From NCBI GenBank assembly GCA_963556145.1, contig OY744471.1:5923835-5987834 (forward strand): a DNA stretch of 64,000 bases. Reading direction: 5' to 3'. Shown piece by piece: positions 47,101-59,538 of the stretch (within the stretch, counting starts at the first letter, position 1; each line of letters begins with the position of its first letter). A program made the translations under genes and the position numbers. A model generated the notes under the pieces. That model was not told the DNA's origin. It saw only the letters and a program-made list of their open reading frames with translations, and did not search any database. This DNA is from Hygrocybe punicea (Eukaryota; Basidiomycota; Agaricomycetes; Agaricales; Hygrophoraceae).

Positions 47101-47560
47101 TAATCAAAAACACGAGAACTACCAATGAACGTGGAGACTCACGAGGTCGTTCCGAATAGCATTGCTTCAGGTGATTTCAGCTCGTTTTCTATACACAGAG
47201 CGATGTATCATACGTACACAACAAGGATCATCTCTTGCTTGAGCTTCCCATTCTCGTCATACTTTGGGCACACTTCCCAATAAAAGTGGAGCAACTTTTT
47301 TAATTTTTTGTTCCATGACGGCATAACATACTGGATTATGGGCATCAACAGCGTAGGCTGAATCGTAAAGCAATCATGTTAGAGATCGGCATAGCAAGTA
47401 GAGGAAGCTGACTTGTGGGTTTCTGTTGATGGTCAAGACGAGAATCTTGCGCAATGTGTCGATTTTGACTTCGTCGGAGCCCTTTTCCAATCCTGCTCTG
47501 AGTTCCTGGGCGGTTGGCAACTCTGCATTGGATTCGACGACAAGGGTGTAGCAAGATGGC
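44200..47560 (-). pseudogene. Coatomer subunit beta (COPI), decayed copy
   Basis: Beta-COP is a core subunit of the COPI vesicle coat. In order on the minus strand: CYTLVVESNAELP, GSDEVKIDTLRKILVLTINR (about 47540-47430), LEHRHSYVHENAVFAVYSIY and PDAPELMQTFLAAETDATCK (46980-46830), SSHAVKYEAATTLTTLTQ (46600), NLVIKESDNNVKLIVLD (46450), KVFRGVLWILGEYLEG (45790-45740), SIIRVGQSKFVTVQIDEDSN (45230), AIVQVDDLLNFRQFSKKAP (44945-44890), [20 protein letters not shown] (44550-44490). Damage includes a frame change at SIVLA near 46225, a short direct duplication near 45075-45105, and loss of the 3' end where the Plavaka element begins. Several conserved Arg read His (YVHENAVF; LDHLDTL). Confidence 0.85.
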
Positions 47561-47584
47561 TCTGAGGGCGCTCAAGCTCATAGT

Positions 47585-48370
47585 CGATTGAAGGCAAAAC
47601 CCGCAAAGCGGCACGTGGTTGTCCTTGCCAGTCTGCCCGAGGAACAGTTGCTGGAACTCCTCCTCCAGCTCAAAGTAAGTATCAGATTCCCTCCGGCGCA
47701 GGTGTATCCAATTTACCTTACCAGAAAACAACGCCAGACTTGGCGCGCACCATCCTCAATTCTCAACCCCAAATCGCCTATGCCCTAATAACGCCCATGG
47801 TCAACATGAACGCCGTCAATGTAGATGTCCTTCATGTCAGCCCTGGCCCGTGGCAGTTTACTTTTTTGGTTGCCAGTTTATTGACTTGCTATTCTACAGA
47901 AAACAGTCGCTGCGTATGGCACACAAGCTCAACCGTCTACAACCACTCTTCCTCACCCGGTGTCATCCCTTCCTCCATATTTGCAAGCACAATACCAAAC
48001 TGCTACCCGTCCGACTCTTGTCCCTCCTGCCGTACCACATTCCAATGGTCACCCGCTGCCCAATTTCGGACAACTTCAACACCCACCAGGTTTGGGGCAC
48101 ACACCTCCCCATCGATGGCTTATGGAAACGCTGCTCCATCGTTGGGATTCCCAAACTATACCCAATCATATACAACCCCTCATCTACCTGTCCAGCCCGC
48201 AGCCAACGTGAGCTTGATACCAGACGCACTCGCTACCATGCCTGATGACCAAAAGGCTGTGATTGTGCGGGTGTTATCGATGACACTGGAACAGATCAAT
48301 CAGCTCCCACCCATGGAATGAGCTAATATTATCCAGCTGGTCTGTTTCTTGACCCTTCTTTTTCTTCCCT
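47585..48370 (+). pseudogene. CstF-64 (cleavage stimulation factor 2), C-terminal part, decayed
   Basis: CstF-64/Rna15 acts in mRNA 3'-end formation. Only the C-terminal half is here: the hinge LPEEQLLELLLQLK, an intron with GTAAGT donor (47674), then DLARTILNSQPQIAYALI and NMNAVNVDVLH. A Pro-rich stretch follows, then the conserved C-terminal helix region DALATMPDDQKAVIVRVLSM and LEQINQLPPME. A TGA follows, after which the same frame reads ANIIQL, as expected of the domain, so an Arg codon (CGA) has likely become TGA. The RNA-recognition motif is absent. It lies head to head with the coatomer copy. Confidence 0.75.
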
Positions 48371-49190
48371 GACTGACGTCAATCGCTCACCCGCAGCGCT
48401 ACGCAATAAGAATTGCTTCTTTTACATGCGCCGCACATACCTTAAGACAGCTAGCCTTATTGCCAACGGTGCTCCCCCGTTGACCTCGGTGGATGTGGGG
48501 AAGGAGAACTGTGGAGAGACGTCGCATATGAGTACAGTCGTAACCTTGGTCTTGCTGCTTTTTATTTGTTTTGGTGGAAACGGGGCCATCATTTCTACTT
48601 CCTTACTGTATCTACTCTCTTTTCTTTCGACACCACTAGCTTGTCAACAACATATTTGACTATGAGGCGGGTGAGGCCACTGTCTCGGGAAACTGGGTGG
48701 TGCCAACTTGCAGCTTGGCCTGGCAATGGGACCAGCCTTCTATGCCTTGGAAAAACACTCTGGCATGGGTCCACTCATCCAGAACATGGGTTCTCAACTG
48801 AGGGCAGGAATACATTTCCCTTCATCAATGACCGGATCTACAGGCACAAGTTATCCATATTAACTACATGTCATATGATGTGCGGACTCGAGAAGCGCAA
48901 CTTCAACCACCCACGTCCGTCAACATTTTGGGAGAAGTGTGTCTACGATAAGTGCAATGGCATACCAATAATAACATCCAGTGAAAAGTCCGAATGGATT
49001 GGTTCATGTAAGATTGTCTGAACCAATCTTACACTATTTTTGAGCCTATAGCATATATAATAATTTTGACGGTGAACTCTCCTACAACATGCCAGCTCTG
49101 CCAACATGGAGTGCCTGGCCTCTGTCATCACAACGCGAATGCAACCCATCATATTACAGAAACATAACATAACTACAAGATCACACCAGT
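48371..49190 (+). other. Unassigned, possibly decayed gene
   Basis: Protein-like patches in different plus frames, such as LWRDVAYEYSRNLGLAAFYL (about 48510-48570) and LGLAMGPAFYALEKHSGMGP (about 48715-48775), suggest an old coding sequence with frameshifts. I did not recognise the family. Confidence 0.3.
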
Positions 49191-49194
49191 GGCA

Positions 49195-52100
49195 TCACTG
49201 AAAGATCCCTGTTACCCCCATCTTCCTCTGCTTCCTCGACGACGCGATGTTTCTTGGCCTACCTCCAATGTATCTTATTGCCTGAATGACAAGAGTTTCA
49301 CGTCTATTCAGGTATTGTCCACATCGTACTAACACAAACTCACCTTGCCGTAGAGAGAAAGGGTTTGGATTGTCATCACAATCTTCATACTCCCCAACAA
49401 ATAGTCCTCCATCATCGTCATGCCAACCCTGATACTTTTGAAGAAATGGCTCTTCAATCCAGTCATAGCACTCAACGCCGGCACTCCAGAATGGCTTCAT
49501 CTTACGCACTGCGCGTAATGAATGTGGATCCTGCCGAGGGTGCTCATGAAGAACGTCACGATTTCTGAGGAGGAATTTGTAGAGAGGCCTATCGCACGGG
49601 TTGATGACATTGTACACTGTATCGGAGCAGCCATAAGCATAGATACTGTAACGAGGATGTGTATCTCTCGGATGTGCCACTCTGTCAGGTTGCCATGGTA
49701 TTTTGAGTTTCGAGGGCGTTGCTGGACTTGAAATTGTCGATGCCTTGTCAGCAGTCGACGCCTTGCCAGTAGTCGGTTTTTGTGTTGTTCTCGGATCTAG
49801 AATGGATTTGTTAAGCCTGTCTCGAACTTTCACTTCTGTGACTGCATTTCGGGACGTCGGGAGCTGCACTCCCACTTCAGCAACCAGTGTGATGTAAGGA
49901 TGCTCATCTGCCTGGCCCACCATTGGGGTAGGGAAAAATGTAAGTGCTTTTTGATTAATTTCGTACTTCGCAATGGATCCTTTCGCTTTCCGCCTCTTGA
50001 TTTGGATTAATAAGCCCGTCATGGAAGACTCTTGAAGAAGGTCTCCATGACGCAGGAGCACAGGCAGTATAACGTCGACAATGTCTTGTGAGGACCAGCA
50101 AATGATCCCCATACACCGGACAAATGCAGCAAACATCACATATGAAGTCGTCGCGGTGTCATCTGCCATCTTCCCGAAATGAGTGAAACGGACTACGGCA
50201 TCGTCAAACGCTTCAGCAAACGTGGTTATGCTTTTGACATTATCTGGGACACTATTCAGAATTTGATCCGCGTAGTCTTTGGAGAAAAGCTCCTTTATAA
50301 AGGTCGTCAGCTTGCAACCTTTGCTGAAGATGGGTGTGGAATCGTCGGGGTGATCCTTTCGTATTGCACGCCTATATGCCTCCGAAATAAGCTGGCGAAA
50401 GACGACTTCCCCTCGCATTCCTTGATCTAATATCCCGCTGCTAAAATCGGCCCTGAGAATGTTTGCCATTACATTGGTGTCGGGGGATAACGTTTGAAAC
50501 TCATCCATCTGGCGAGCTGCAGCCTCTGCAAGTATGGGCTCGGATGGATAACCAGAGCGAAAGTATTCGCGGTCTTGCAGGATGGAAAACGCAGTCCGCA
50601 TGTAGGTCGAGACAAGTTGAACTTCGCGACGGCGTGCTGCTTCACGTCGAGGTTCGAAATCGAGGTTTAACAGGACATCCAACACAGCCGTCGATGCGAC
50701 AGGTTGGAGTTCGGTGTGCTTTACTGAAATCTTGTGGTGGAATATCAACTTGGCGCGGGCAAGGTCGATAATTGTAGGGAGGATTTCGCTTTTATGATTG
50801 GCGGCTCCAGCAAGGAGCGTCCAGAACCTGTAAGGTCCGAGAGCGTGAAGAACGTCCTAATATACATCACGTAAACTCACATTGGACGACCAAACTGAGC
50901 CATGAATTCAATTTGGGACAAATCTTCCATCTTGAACACACCAGGTTTGATAGACAGTGCAGGAGAACAATTGAAAGGGGTTTCTGTGATAGGCGCCTGC
51001 AGTGCATCTGCATTTTCACGCGCCCGAGCGGATCTAGCCAGCGAACCCTGGGGAGCCAATTGACTAATATTGGAGCTTGTTGAGAGATAAATGACGAATA
51101 TGGGCAAAGACAGGAAAGCATCGAAGCACGAGCATAGGGCATCATACATGCGGAACAGTCTTCTCTGCAAGAACATGAGCCTCATCAAAGTAGAGCATCA
51201 CCTTGACGTGATCGTTCTTCAAGTCCTTCATGGATTCGCAGGAACTATCAATGGTTCGAAGCAATCAGGCGAGTTCGTCTTTCGCCGCCTCTGATACAGC
51301 GTATACTGAGGGAGGATCGACGATTCCCGCCGGCACTGGGTGTTTCTTTTGCAACGTAATCTGACGGAATCATGGAGTGATAAATGCAATTCGTAGATAA
51401 AATACATACCAAGTCGTCGGCACCGCAGCTTTTGACAGCTGTGCCATACATCTTGCTGCGATTTTGACCTTGCTCGAGGTGCTCCCGCCATGTCTCTGCA
51501 AGCGCCACGTATGAGGGCTGCTTTTTTGAATACAGCACGGCCAGCTCATCTGAAACCACTTTGAATAGGTGCCCAAGGAGATGAAGATAGCGAGTTTTGG
51601 CTTCGCAAAGGTCGGCCGCCTGCCAGTCGAGATAATTGCGGATTTCATTGTCTGGAGGAGGATATGCCATATCTAATTTCTGCACGTAAGAATATGCAGC
51701 TTATAAATTGGAACAAATAGTGACCTTGGTTCTTGGCGTGGGCACGAAGATTGAAAGGGATGGTGAACACCAAGTTTGATTGCTCATGGACCATCCGCGA
51801 TTTACCTGAGCCCGAACTTTGAAGAATGGCTACAGAGTTCGAATAAGGCTTCTCACGCGACATACGATTGATGTTGTCCAGCAGGAGACGATGATATGAC
51901 CCAGCGTAATGTTGGTTCCAAGTGTTTGAGACCGCTAGCTCCTTGTTAACGCAAATAATCCAGAAAATAGACAATATAGCTACCTTGCTCTTAATATATC
52001 ATTAACCACCGTTACTTCTCATGAACGCGAGCGATCACTTACGGTGAACCTCAGCATTTAACAACCTTGAAAGCCGACGGGGAGACGATGATCGCCGATG

Positions 52101-52426
52101 TGGAGGGCGGAGGATCTCTGTGTCAAGATCCACAGGCCATTCTCTGATGGTGGAAAGGGTTATGCACTCAAGTTCCTGATCTCCTTGAACTTTTTCTCCT
52201 TCCAAACCACTTTGAGCAACGTCTCCAAATCGGAGTGTTTGCGCAACAGGGACTTCGCACTCGGAGTTCTCTCGTACTTTGGATCAAGTAGTCCCTCCGA
52301 GGTCGATACGATGGTGGCGAGAAGAGACATAGCATGATATTGTTCATCGACTGTTTCAAGAACTGACCCGTCCATGCGAGAATGAGTGGCATCATCGATG
52401 TCGTTGGGTACAGTTTCGAGAGCCAT
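49195..52426 (-). pseudogene. Mushroom-type P-loop NTPase / putative nuclease-like protein, frameshifted
   Basis: A large family expanded in Agaricomycetes; I recall relations to Crinkler-type NTPase-nuclease proteins but cannot confirm. Exons run ATG 52426, then LRPPHRRSSSPRRLSRLLNA (another frame, so a shift near 52175), NINRMSREKPYSNSVAILQ with the P-loop SSGSGKSRMVHE (about 51860-51780), DMAYPPPDNEIRNYL, the Walker B-like VMLYFDEAHVLAEK (about 51200), then MYDALCSCFDAFLSLPIFVI in a shifted frame. The last exon is 517 codons: LDVLLNLDFEPRREAAR, YFRSGYPSEPILAEAAARQM, RGEVVFRQLISEAYRRA, VRFTHFGKMADDTATTSYVM, LLIQIKRRK and YSIYAYGCSDTVYNVI. The Q-x-K in LLIQIKRRK could be part of a PD-(D/E)xK site (inference). 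At least two frameshifts, at about 52175 and 51155, make it probably non-functional. Confidence 0.6.
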
Positions 52427-52958
52427 TATACCGGTCTTCTATGTATATATATACAAGTCTGGGACATGAAATTGTTGCAGATTTAAGTTGGCAATCCATT
52501 GGGTACACTACTGAGGTGCTCTGTACCAATTATCTAAGAAATCGGCGGACCGGTTATGGAGAAAGAGTCCATGCAAGTTGGGGGGGAATCTGTGTTAATG
52601 TGGGAAATTAGTCCGAGTTTGGCTTCTAATTATCATGTGATGATGGCATCAATTATGATTCATAATCAAGTTGTTTGGTCATGTTTACTTGTCTGATATG
52701 GGTTATGAGACTCCTTCTGGCCTCAATTCTCATAACTGTACTGTGGTCATTCTGCACTTTATGTGCCTCTATAGACTCTTTTATTGATACATGTATTCAA
52801 CTCTGGTCACCATCTAAAGTGTACTTGTGGCCATGGAGTCTTCAACAGTGCCTAATTCCACTCCACTGGTCATGATTGTCTGTATGAGATATTTGTAAAT
52901 CTAAATTTCATCACAATGGTGTTGATCATGAATGAATTACAAGTGTACTGGCAATAGT
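52427..52958. other. Intergenic, no gene recognised
   Basis: AT-rich DNA between the NTPase gene (its 5' side) and the 3' end of the BAH-PHD gene. No supported open frame. Confidence 0.4.
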
Positions 52959-54209
52959 TCACATCTGGTTAAGACATGTAGGACATTCATAACAGTCCCA
53001 CTGTGTCTGGATCATCTCATCCACAAACTCTGCACCCAGCAACTGTCTCCAATCATTTGGAGCCACCTCTTTATCAGCCCAGTCACGAGCCTTCTCAATC
53101 TTTCGTCCAGTACCAGCCACATGCCAGTCCTTCTGCTGATCCCGACCTTGGCCATTTGAACCCCTGAAAATTGGCACGCTCTGTGTCAACTTATCCAAAT
53201 CATTCAGCTCCCGAAGTGTCACTTCAATGGGCCCTGTGAGGCATCCCTCATGAAGCCATTCTTCACAGTAAACGCAAAAACGTTGGAGATCCTTGCTTGG
53301 ACTGTAGACTCTCTTGCAACAGCCTTTCTGAATCCTCTGAGCAGCAAGTCCTTCAGTTAATAACAGCTTTCACTGCCATGTTTAGCCACTCACCATCACC
53401 TCAAGATTCTTGTTTAGGAAGTTGACCTCAAACCGCCAAAACCATGCACCAACACCAACTTCCCGACTGTTGGATCGCCTGTCATCAAAGTAAGGAATTT
53501 TCATGGGGGCTGGCAAGGATAATCCATGTGTTCAATGTGAAGAAATACAACCATCAAGGTAAGCTCACATTCAATACTTAGAGCAGGAATGATTTGATCA
53601 TGATTGCTCTTGATGAGCTCAGTAGAGCTCATCTGCTCAAATGGACTGAAGAGAATGGATGATTCAATCCAAGACTATGATGGCAGATGAATAAATCTTA
53701 CAGCAAGGCAAGCAGCTTCCTTTTCAGCCTTTTACTTAACTTCACATCCTGAATGTGCTGTTGGGTGTAAAACCAGGACACCTTTGCCCACAGCTCAGGG
53801 GGTTCACCATCATCACCCTCAGGTGAGGCTCTGAGATCCTCAATGGTCCCATACCAATAGCAATCTGGATGAAGATGTCCATCCGGCCGTCGAGGAGGAA
53901 GAGTAGCATACTCTGTCTCTGGTGGGATGATTGCCACACTTGGGGAAAGGATGAGCTCAGATCAATGTATAACCATTGCGCATGACATTCTTACGTGTCT
54001 TTTCGAACAAAGTTCACTGTCTCATCACCTTCATCTACAACTAAGGTTGAAACATTGTCATGTAAGGTTTTCCAAATAAATGTGAATCTCAACTTGCCAC
54101 GATATGAGGCCCAAGTTTTCATCTTAGCATACTGAGCATGTGTTGGAGGCTTTCCAGCAGGAGCCAGACGTCTTTGGTGGAAAACCGCAAGGTTGCTTTG
54201 GGAGGCCAT
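52959..54209 (-). CDS. BAH-PHD domain chromatin-reader protein
   Basis: Five exons join without stops: 54209-53995, 53938-53702, 53645-53569, 53509-53394 and 53336-52959, giving 340 aa. The N-terminal part carries a BAH-like domain: ETVNFVRKDTVAIIPPETEY, CYWYGTIEDLRAS, LWAKVSWFYTQQHIQDVKL, later IPYFDDRRSNSREVGVGAWF. The C-terminal part is a PHD-type zinc finger: CCKRVYSPSKDLQRFCVYCE, EWLHEGCL, and a final CYECPTC, i.e. C-C ... CxxC ... HxxC ... CxxC. BAH and PHD modules bind nucleosomes and modified histone tails, so a nuclear reader role is expected. It is divergent from gene B with 244 bp between start codons, suggesting a shared promoter. I know no named protein with exactly this layout in this setting. 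Confidence 0.75.
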
Positions 54210-54453
54210 TGATAATTATATCCCGGATAGATGGGTCTTTTATAGGGGATTTTCACCAATATCAAATTCAGGCACCAGTCTGATCAAATATGAAATTGAA
54301 TGGACAGGTGATGATGGTGCCTAGCCTCATGCCCTAATCTCATGCCTAGCCTCATGCCCTAATCTGGTGCCTGAGCCTCATGGCCCAGCCAATATATAGC
54401 CTTCCAATTGACAATTGACACAACAAATTAAAACCACAGACAGCTCGAGTACC
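54210..54453. promoter_or_regulatory. Divergent promoter between BAH-PHD gene and gene B
   Basis: 244 bp between the two start codons. Contains repeated TGCCTAGCCTCATGCCCTAATC-like words: GCCTAGCCTCATGCCCTAA at about 54330-54348, nearly repeated at about 54344-54362. An AATATATAGCC TATA-like stretch lies at about 54391-54401, some 55 bp before the gene B start, and a TTATATCCC stretch near 54217 on the other side. The promoter role is inferred from position. Confidence 0.5.
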
Positions 54454-57400
54454 ATGTTAACAGATCTCACCGAACTTCAAAATAGTCTTGCAACCCTTGA
54501 ACAGTTGCTGGATGAAGAATCCCAGCCCGAAACAAATGAGTTGGAGGCCGACTTGGCAAGTTTACAAATGAACATGGCAAGCTTACAGTCGACCTTTGTA
54601 GGGGTTACATTTCCGGTGGAGTGTTGTTTCAGAATTGTCCGGTGATTGCTCTCGCTCATTTTCTCATTATCATAGACATGTGAAGATGAAGGTCAAGCAC
54701 GATGGTTTGACAGTCCTGTTGGTAGCTTGATCTTGTTTCAGATTTTCCATGCTCAAACTGAAACCTTCAGCCATCAACACCAGAAGATGTATCTGTTGCA
54801 TCTGGGTGCAACTCCCCTAGTCAACGCCCTGCAGTTCCATCGCAGTCAACACCACCTGTCCCCATTTATGTTTCATCTGACGAGGCTTCACAGTCAATCC
54901 CTGAGAGTGAAGATGGGACTGGGTCCAACAGTTCATATGAACCTGCACCAGCTGTACCAGCTGCAGAAGGGAATGACCCACCTGATCAGGAGGTTGTAGG
55001 TCCATCAGTTCTTGGTCAGTCATCCACTCTGAAAACCTCAATCATCTTATCACAATGTGTTCATTATTCAGCATTGGAGTTGCTACATCCCCTTAAATGG
55101 GGTGGAGCTCTGCTTCAGTTGTCGACACTCAAAGATCGCACATGGCTAGATGGGTTACTGCTGGACTTCTGGTTGTCTCACCTTTGGCTTGAGCTCGGAT
55201 GCCCGGTGGGACGATACATTTCATTCAACTGGTGGATGCTGGAAACCATAACGGATGTTGAAATTCGGCAATTCCGTGAAACCTACCACTTGCCACTGGA
55301 AGAACCATGTGAGCTGGCTCCACTTGTTGGGATGTTAAACACGGGGCGAAGTCTGAATGAGAAAGGGGAGTACCGAGGAGGTAATCACTACTGTGTGGTA
55401 TACTGGCAACCAGAAGAGCAAAGGGTCCATGTTCTGGGGATGAATTACATGGCATACGGCTCAGAGCTGGTTGCCACAGACTGGGATGCATGGGGTGGGC
55501 CACAGATCTGGGAGAAGCTAGCGAAGCTTCATGGTTGGGAGTGCACGGAGATGACAGTTTCCAAGGTGAACTGGTTGCAGAATGGCCGTGACTGTGGACC
55601 CACGACAGGTCAGGTGCTTGAAGAGATCTGGACTCGTGGCTTTCGCACCCAAGAAGGCCTGTGGCAGAAGCCCAACCTAGCATGTTGCTACAGCATGAGG
55701 ATTCGTATCGCAAATGAAGTCCACGTTCATGCAGTTGCCGCCTACCACGACTATCTCGGCTTGGATGCGGCACATCACAATTTTCCTGCACCAGAGGAAG
55801 CAGTGGTGGATGAGCTGGAGAACCATACAGGAAGGAGAGTGAGGGAGGTAGTGGAAAACCTTCAGAGGGCAATGAAGCGATGTGCTCTATGCAGACAGCT
55901 GTTAACCAGGAACCATGCGAGCTGGCCAGCCAAGCCCCAGCTTCATGGGTTGTCGGCGCGAGGAGGAGACCAGAGAAAGAAGACCATCAATGAAACCCAG
56001 GACTCTGACAGTGGATCTGATGGTCATAACTCCAAGGTCAGTAGCCACCACCTCAGCAGTGAGACAATGCTTACAAATTGTATTATTACATAGAGTCCAC
56101 CACCTGCTGTTGTAAACAAGGGAAAACATGTGCAGGACTGGACCATTGCTCGATTAGGACGGTTCCCTCGACCAGCAAATCCACCAGAACTTCCACCTCT
56201 TCAGAGCCTTCGCAACCTATGGCCACGATTCAGTGATGAATTTGATGACTACGAGGGTGGACCGACACTGGAGACACTGGATTCCATTCCAGACACCATC
56301 ATTCAGCTTGCCTCGCAGTCTTTGGTGTACCTTGCAAATCGGATTGTCAAAAGTCCATGGACCATGTACAAAGACTATGGTTGGCGGTTATTGCCATCAT
56401 ATTCTCATCGGTTTTTCAATCGCCCTCCTGTTCTGGTCAAGGAACATTTGATGCCTGTTGGCCTTGCCACACCACCTCTGAATGACCACGAGGACGATAT
56501 GGAGTGTGATGACAGCTGCATCATGGGTGCAGCTGAGATGATTGAGGAGGCTCAGCATGCAGGGAACCTGGATGTCTTCCTGACGGGTCTAACTTCGGAG
56601 GGCTTACACGTGCGGTTGGACTTGGGGAGAGATGCTGTCAAGCCGGAGGAAATTGTTGTGTCCTGGGACATCGACAGCTTGATTTGGGTGACAACGGAGC
56701 CTGAGTTCAAACACGCGATCAACATCTTTACTTTGCCGCAAATCCGTCACAAGGCTCCAATTTCCAAGCACAACCATGTTTACGTGGAACTACTCTTGCC
56801 TCAGTCTCAAGAAGATAAGGAGTCTCTGGGCCCAAGAACGGAATTCGAAACCAAAACTTTCCGCCTCAGCAGGCTGCCACATGTTGCCTTTGGCAAGTTG
56901 GGAGATGGATCCGGCTTGATGAACTTGTATCTGGTATTTCCTCGCATCTCACATCGGCATGAATACACAGGACGATGGATGAGCATGGTGCCTTGGGATA
57001 TTCAGGGACAGTTTTGGAACAAGGTGGTCAGCCCAGCAATGCTTTTGGCGATGGATGATGCGTTCTATCCATACATGGCTCTCAGCAGTAAGCAGATGAG
57101 GTTCAAGGCATCTGCCAAGGGGAAATTCAAGGTGGAATCTGGAAAGTCTCCAACGTTTCCATTCAAACGGGCCTCTTTCCGACTTTTGCTTCAACACATG
57201 AGAAGACTGGTGAGCCATTCCCCAATGATGGTTGGTTTTCATGATGTCTCACTCTGCTGGCAGATTGATGAGTCGCCAGATGCCTTGGGGATGTTTGGCT
57301 CATTCTTCTTTGTGCTGGAAATTAAAGGTTCCAAACTCTACACCAAAGAAATCGCCACAGGCAACCAGGAATGCTTGAAAACCTGTTTTGAGGATTTTTG

Positions 57401-59310
57401 GATGGAGTTTCCTGGTCTGGACTGGGATTACACACTGGATCGGTCTCATGGAGAACTCTACATGGACCTGGGCATCACCTACAATGCCAAAAACCCAGAA
57501 CCTCTTGTGGGACTTTGGAAATTGGATTCCTTAGAGGCTTCATATGGACTTGGAGGTTACACCATGGGGACCATTCACCATCTGAACACGTTGAGCCGCT
57601 ATGGTGGCCTACAGGCTGAGATGGGTGGAGTGAGATGTCGGAGGAACCACATCATGTTTCGCTCATCATATAATCAAGCCTACGAAGTGACCCGCAAGCT
57701 GGACAATGGCAGAGACTTGTTCAGTGAGAAGGAAGCTTACAATCTGGACCCAAACTTTCTCTCTGAAATCGATCAGGTCATGCAAATCTACACCACTGAT
57801 GCAGGCAAAAGGTCTTATGGTGTGAGGGACGAGTTTCGAGTGGGAGGCCAGATCTTGGAAGCTTTCATGGAGGGTGCTGATAGCATGGTGAGGTTTTCCA
57901 TTTCATGATGTCCTCATATCACTGACATTGGCTCAGGTTGAGGACATGGTAGCTTCACAGCCCATCCTATGGCTGCCATCTCATACCTGGTTCACATTCC
58001 TTGCCCAGCGAATGGCTGCGATCCGCAACACACAACAGTTGTTGGCCGAGACTGTCCCAGGAAACTATGGGGTCATGACAGGCCTTTTGACATACATGCT
58101 GCAGTCTGTGTTGTTCAGCCCCAGCATGGTCAGCTCATGTGTGCGGGAAACATTGGGCTTGCTTCGTTACAGGCAGGTTGTCGACCGCTTTGGCATGTTG
58201 TTTCTCCACAACCTCGACCTGTCCAAAGACAATTGTCTTCCGGAAGTGTTGGATCGAGATGACATGGATATCCTCCGGACGTTGGGTGTTAAGCAGAAGA
58301 GAAAGCGAATCAGAGTTCCGAGCCCCGAGGTTGAGGATGAAGAGCGATATCCCATTGGACAGACTCCCACGTGGAAGGAGGTGGAACACTGCCTGAAGGA
58401 GACTCCATGGAGATTGATGAGGCCCCTCATCTGGACACCTGACTTGGAAGATATCGAGGGTGTCGCTGAGAGACTGTTCAAACTATTCACCACTCATATC
58501 TGGGCCAGTCTGAATGAGAAATGGTGCACGAAGACTGTCCTACCTGGGTCATTGCGGGAGGCATTGGAGTGCTGGACTCTAAGGGAGACGCACAGGACGC
58601 TCACCTCTGCAAGGTACATTGCTTGCAACGCTGGCCTATTAGGATCCATTCCAGGCAGACGGGTGAAGAGCTTTCAGGAGCGGTTGACGATTTATTTCCC
58701 CAAGTCAACTCAGAGTCTAACAGGAACCTGGAAGATCCTGGCGGAACCACCTGGCTACATCTCTGAATATCACACAGCTTGCAAGCAGCTGTCAGCGATG
58801 GATGTCGACATGTTGCATACAGCCTTGGAGCTGCTGCTCTCAAAATGTCAATGCTTGCCCAGCAGCCAGAGCAGCCATTCAGAGAGTGGAGGTCGCACTG
58901 CCATATGGGAAGTCCACCATGAATCAGTGCACATGCTGACCAATCCAGACTACTACAAGCTGGCCAAAATTGGAGATGGTAGAAAGAAAACGACAATCAG
59001 ACGTGCACCAACTCATACGGCGGTGAAAAAACTCCAAGTGACCTTGCTAAAGCAAAGTGGGGTGTCTCAGGATGTTGCAAAGAGAGCTGTCAATTGGTCC
59101 AGAAAATTGAAACAATGTCGAACAGGTAAAGCTAAGAATCGCCGGGTTCCACCCAGAAAAGTACGAATTCAGAGTGAAGAGGAGGAGGAGGAGGAGGAGG
59201 AGGCAGAGGAGGTGAAGGTTGAGAGTGAGAGTGATGAGGTAGAGAGTGAGAATATGAGTGAAGATGAGCCACTTAGTCCTGAAGAAGAAGAGGTGGATGA
59301 TGGCTATTAG
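54454..59310 (+). CDS. Gene B: 1,506-aa protein with Ulp1-like peptidase signature
   Basis: Five exons (54454-54597, 54771-55014, 55072-56036, 56094-57887, 57937-59310) join in frame to 1,506 codons plus a stop, with no break. The N-terminus is a short coiled-coil-like exon (LATLEQLLDEESQPETNELE), then a Ser/Pro/acidic linker. A Ulp1-like region follows: TWLDGLLLDFWL (compare WLND in Ulp1), GNHYCVVYW (His), and NWLQNGRDCGPTTGQVLEEI (Gln, Cys); the usual Asp position reads Asn (VLGMN). The remaining ~1,150 residues are unrecognised but conserved with gene A: VVSWDIDSLIWVTTEPEF, HNHVYVELLLP, GMFGSFFFVLE, GELYMDLGITY, FGMLFLHNLDLS. The tail is basic then strongly acidic (a run of Glu, SESDEVESE, ending VDDGY), like chromatin proteins. 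Role unknown; a SUMO-directed activity is inferred. Intact, unlike A. Confidence 0.8.
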
Positions 59311-59538
59311 ACATTCCATAAAGTTATAAAAACCACGGAGAAATTGGCATAAACCACCCGGATGCATAGACTGTGGCCAGAGGACAATCTAACACCTCTC
59401 CACCCTGCCCTAGGGGGGGTGTAGGGCAAAGGTTCACCCCGTCTCTCCCCACCCCGTGCGATTTGGAGCGTGTCATGTACTCATCAAATCGCACAGGGTG
59501 TGTTGGCAGTGGGTTGCTTCCCCGTACCCCAGGGGGGG
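59311..59538. other. 3' flank of gene B
   Basis: Contains GGGGGGGTGTAGGGC and a first AAATCGCACRGGGTGTG block related to the downstream tandem repeat. No gene seen. Confidence 0.35.
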
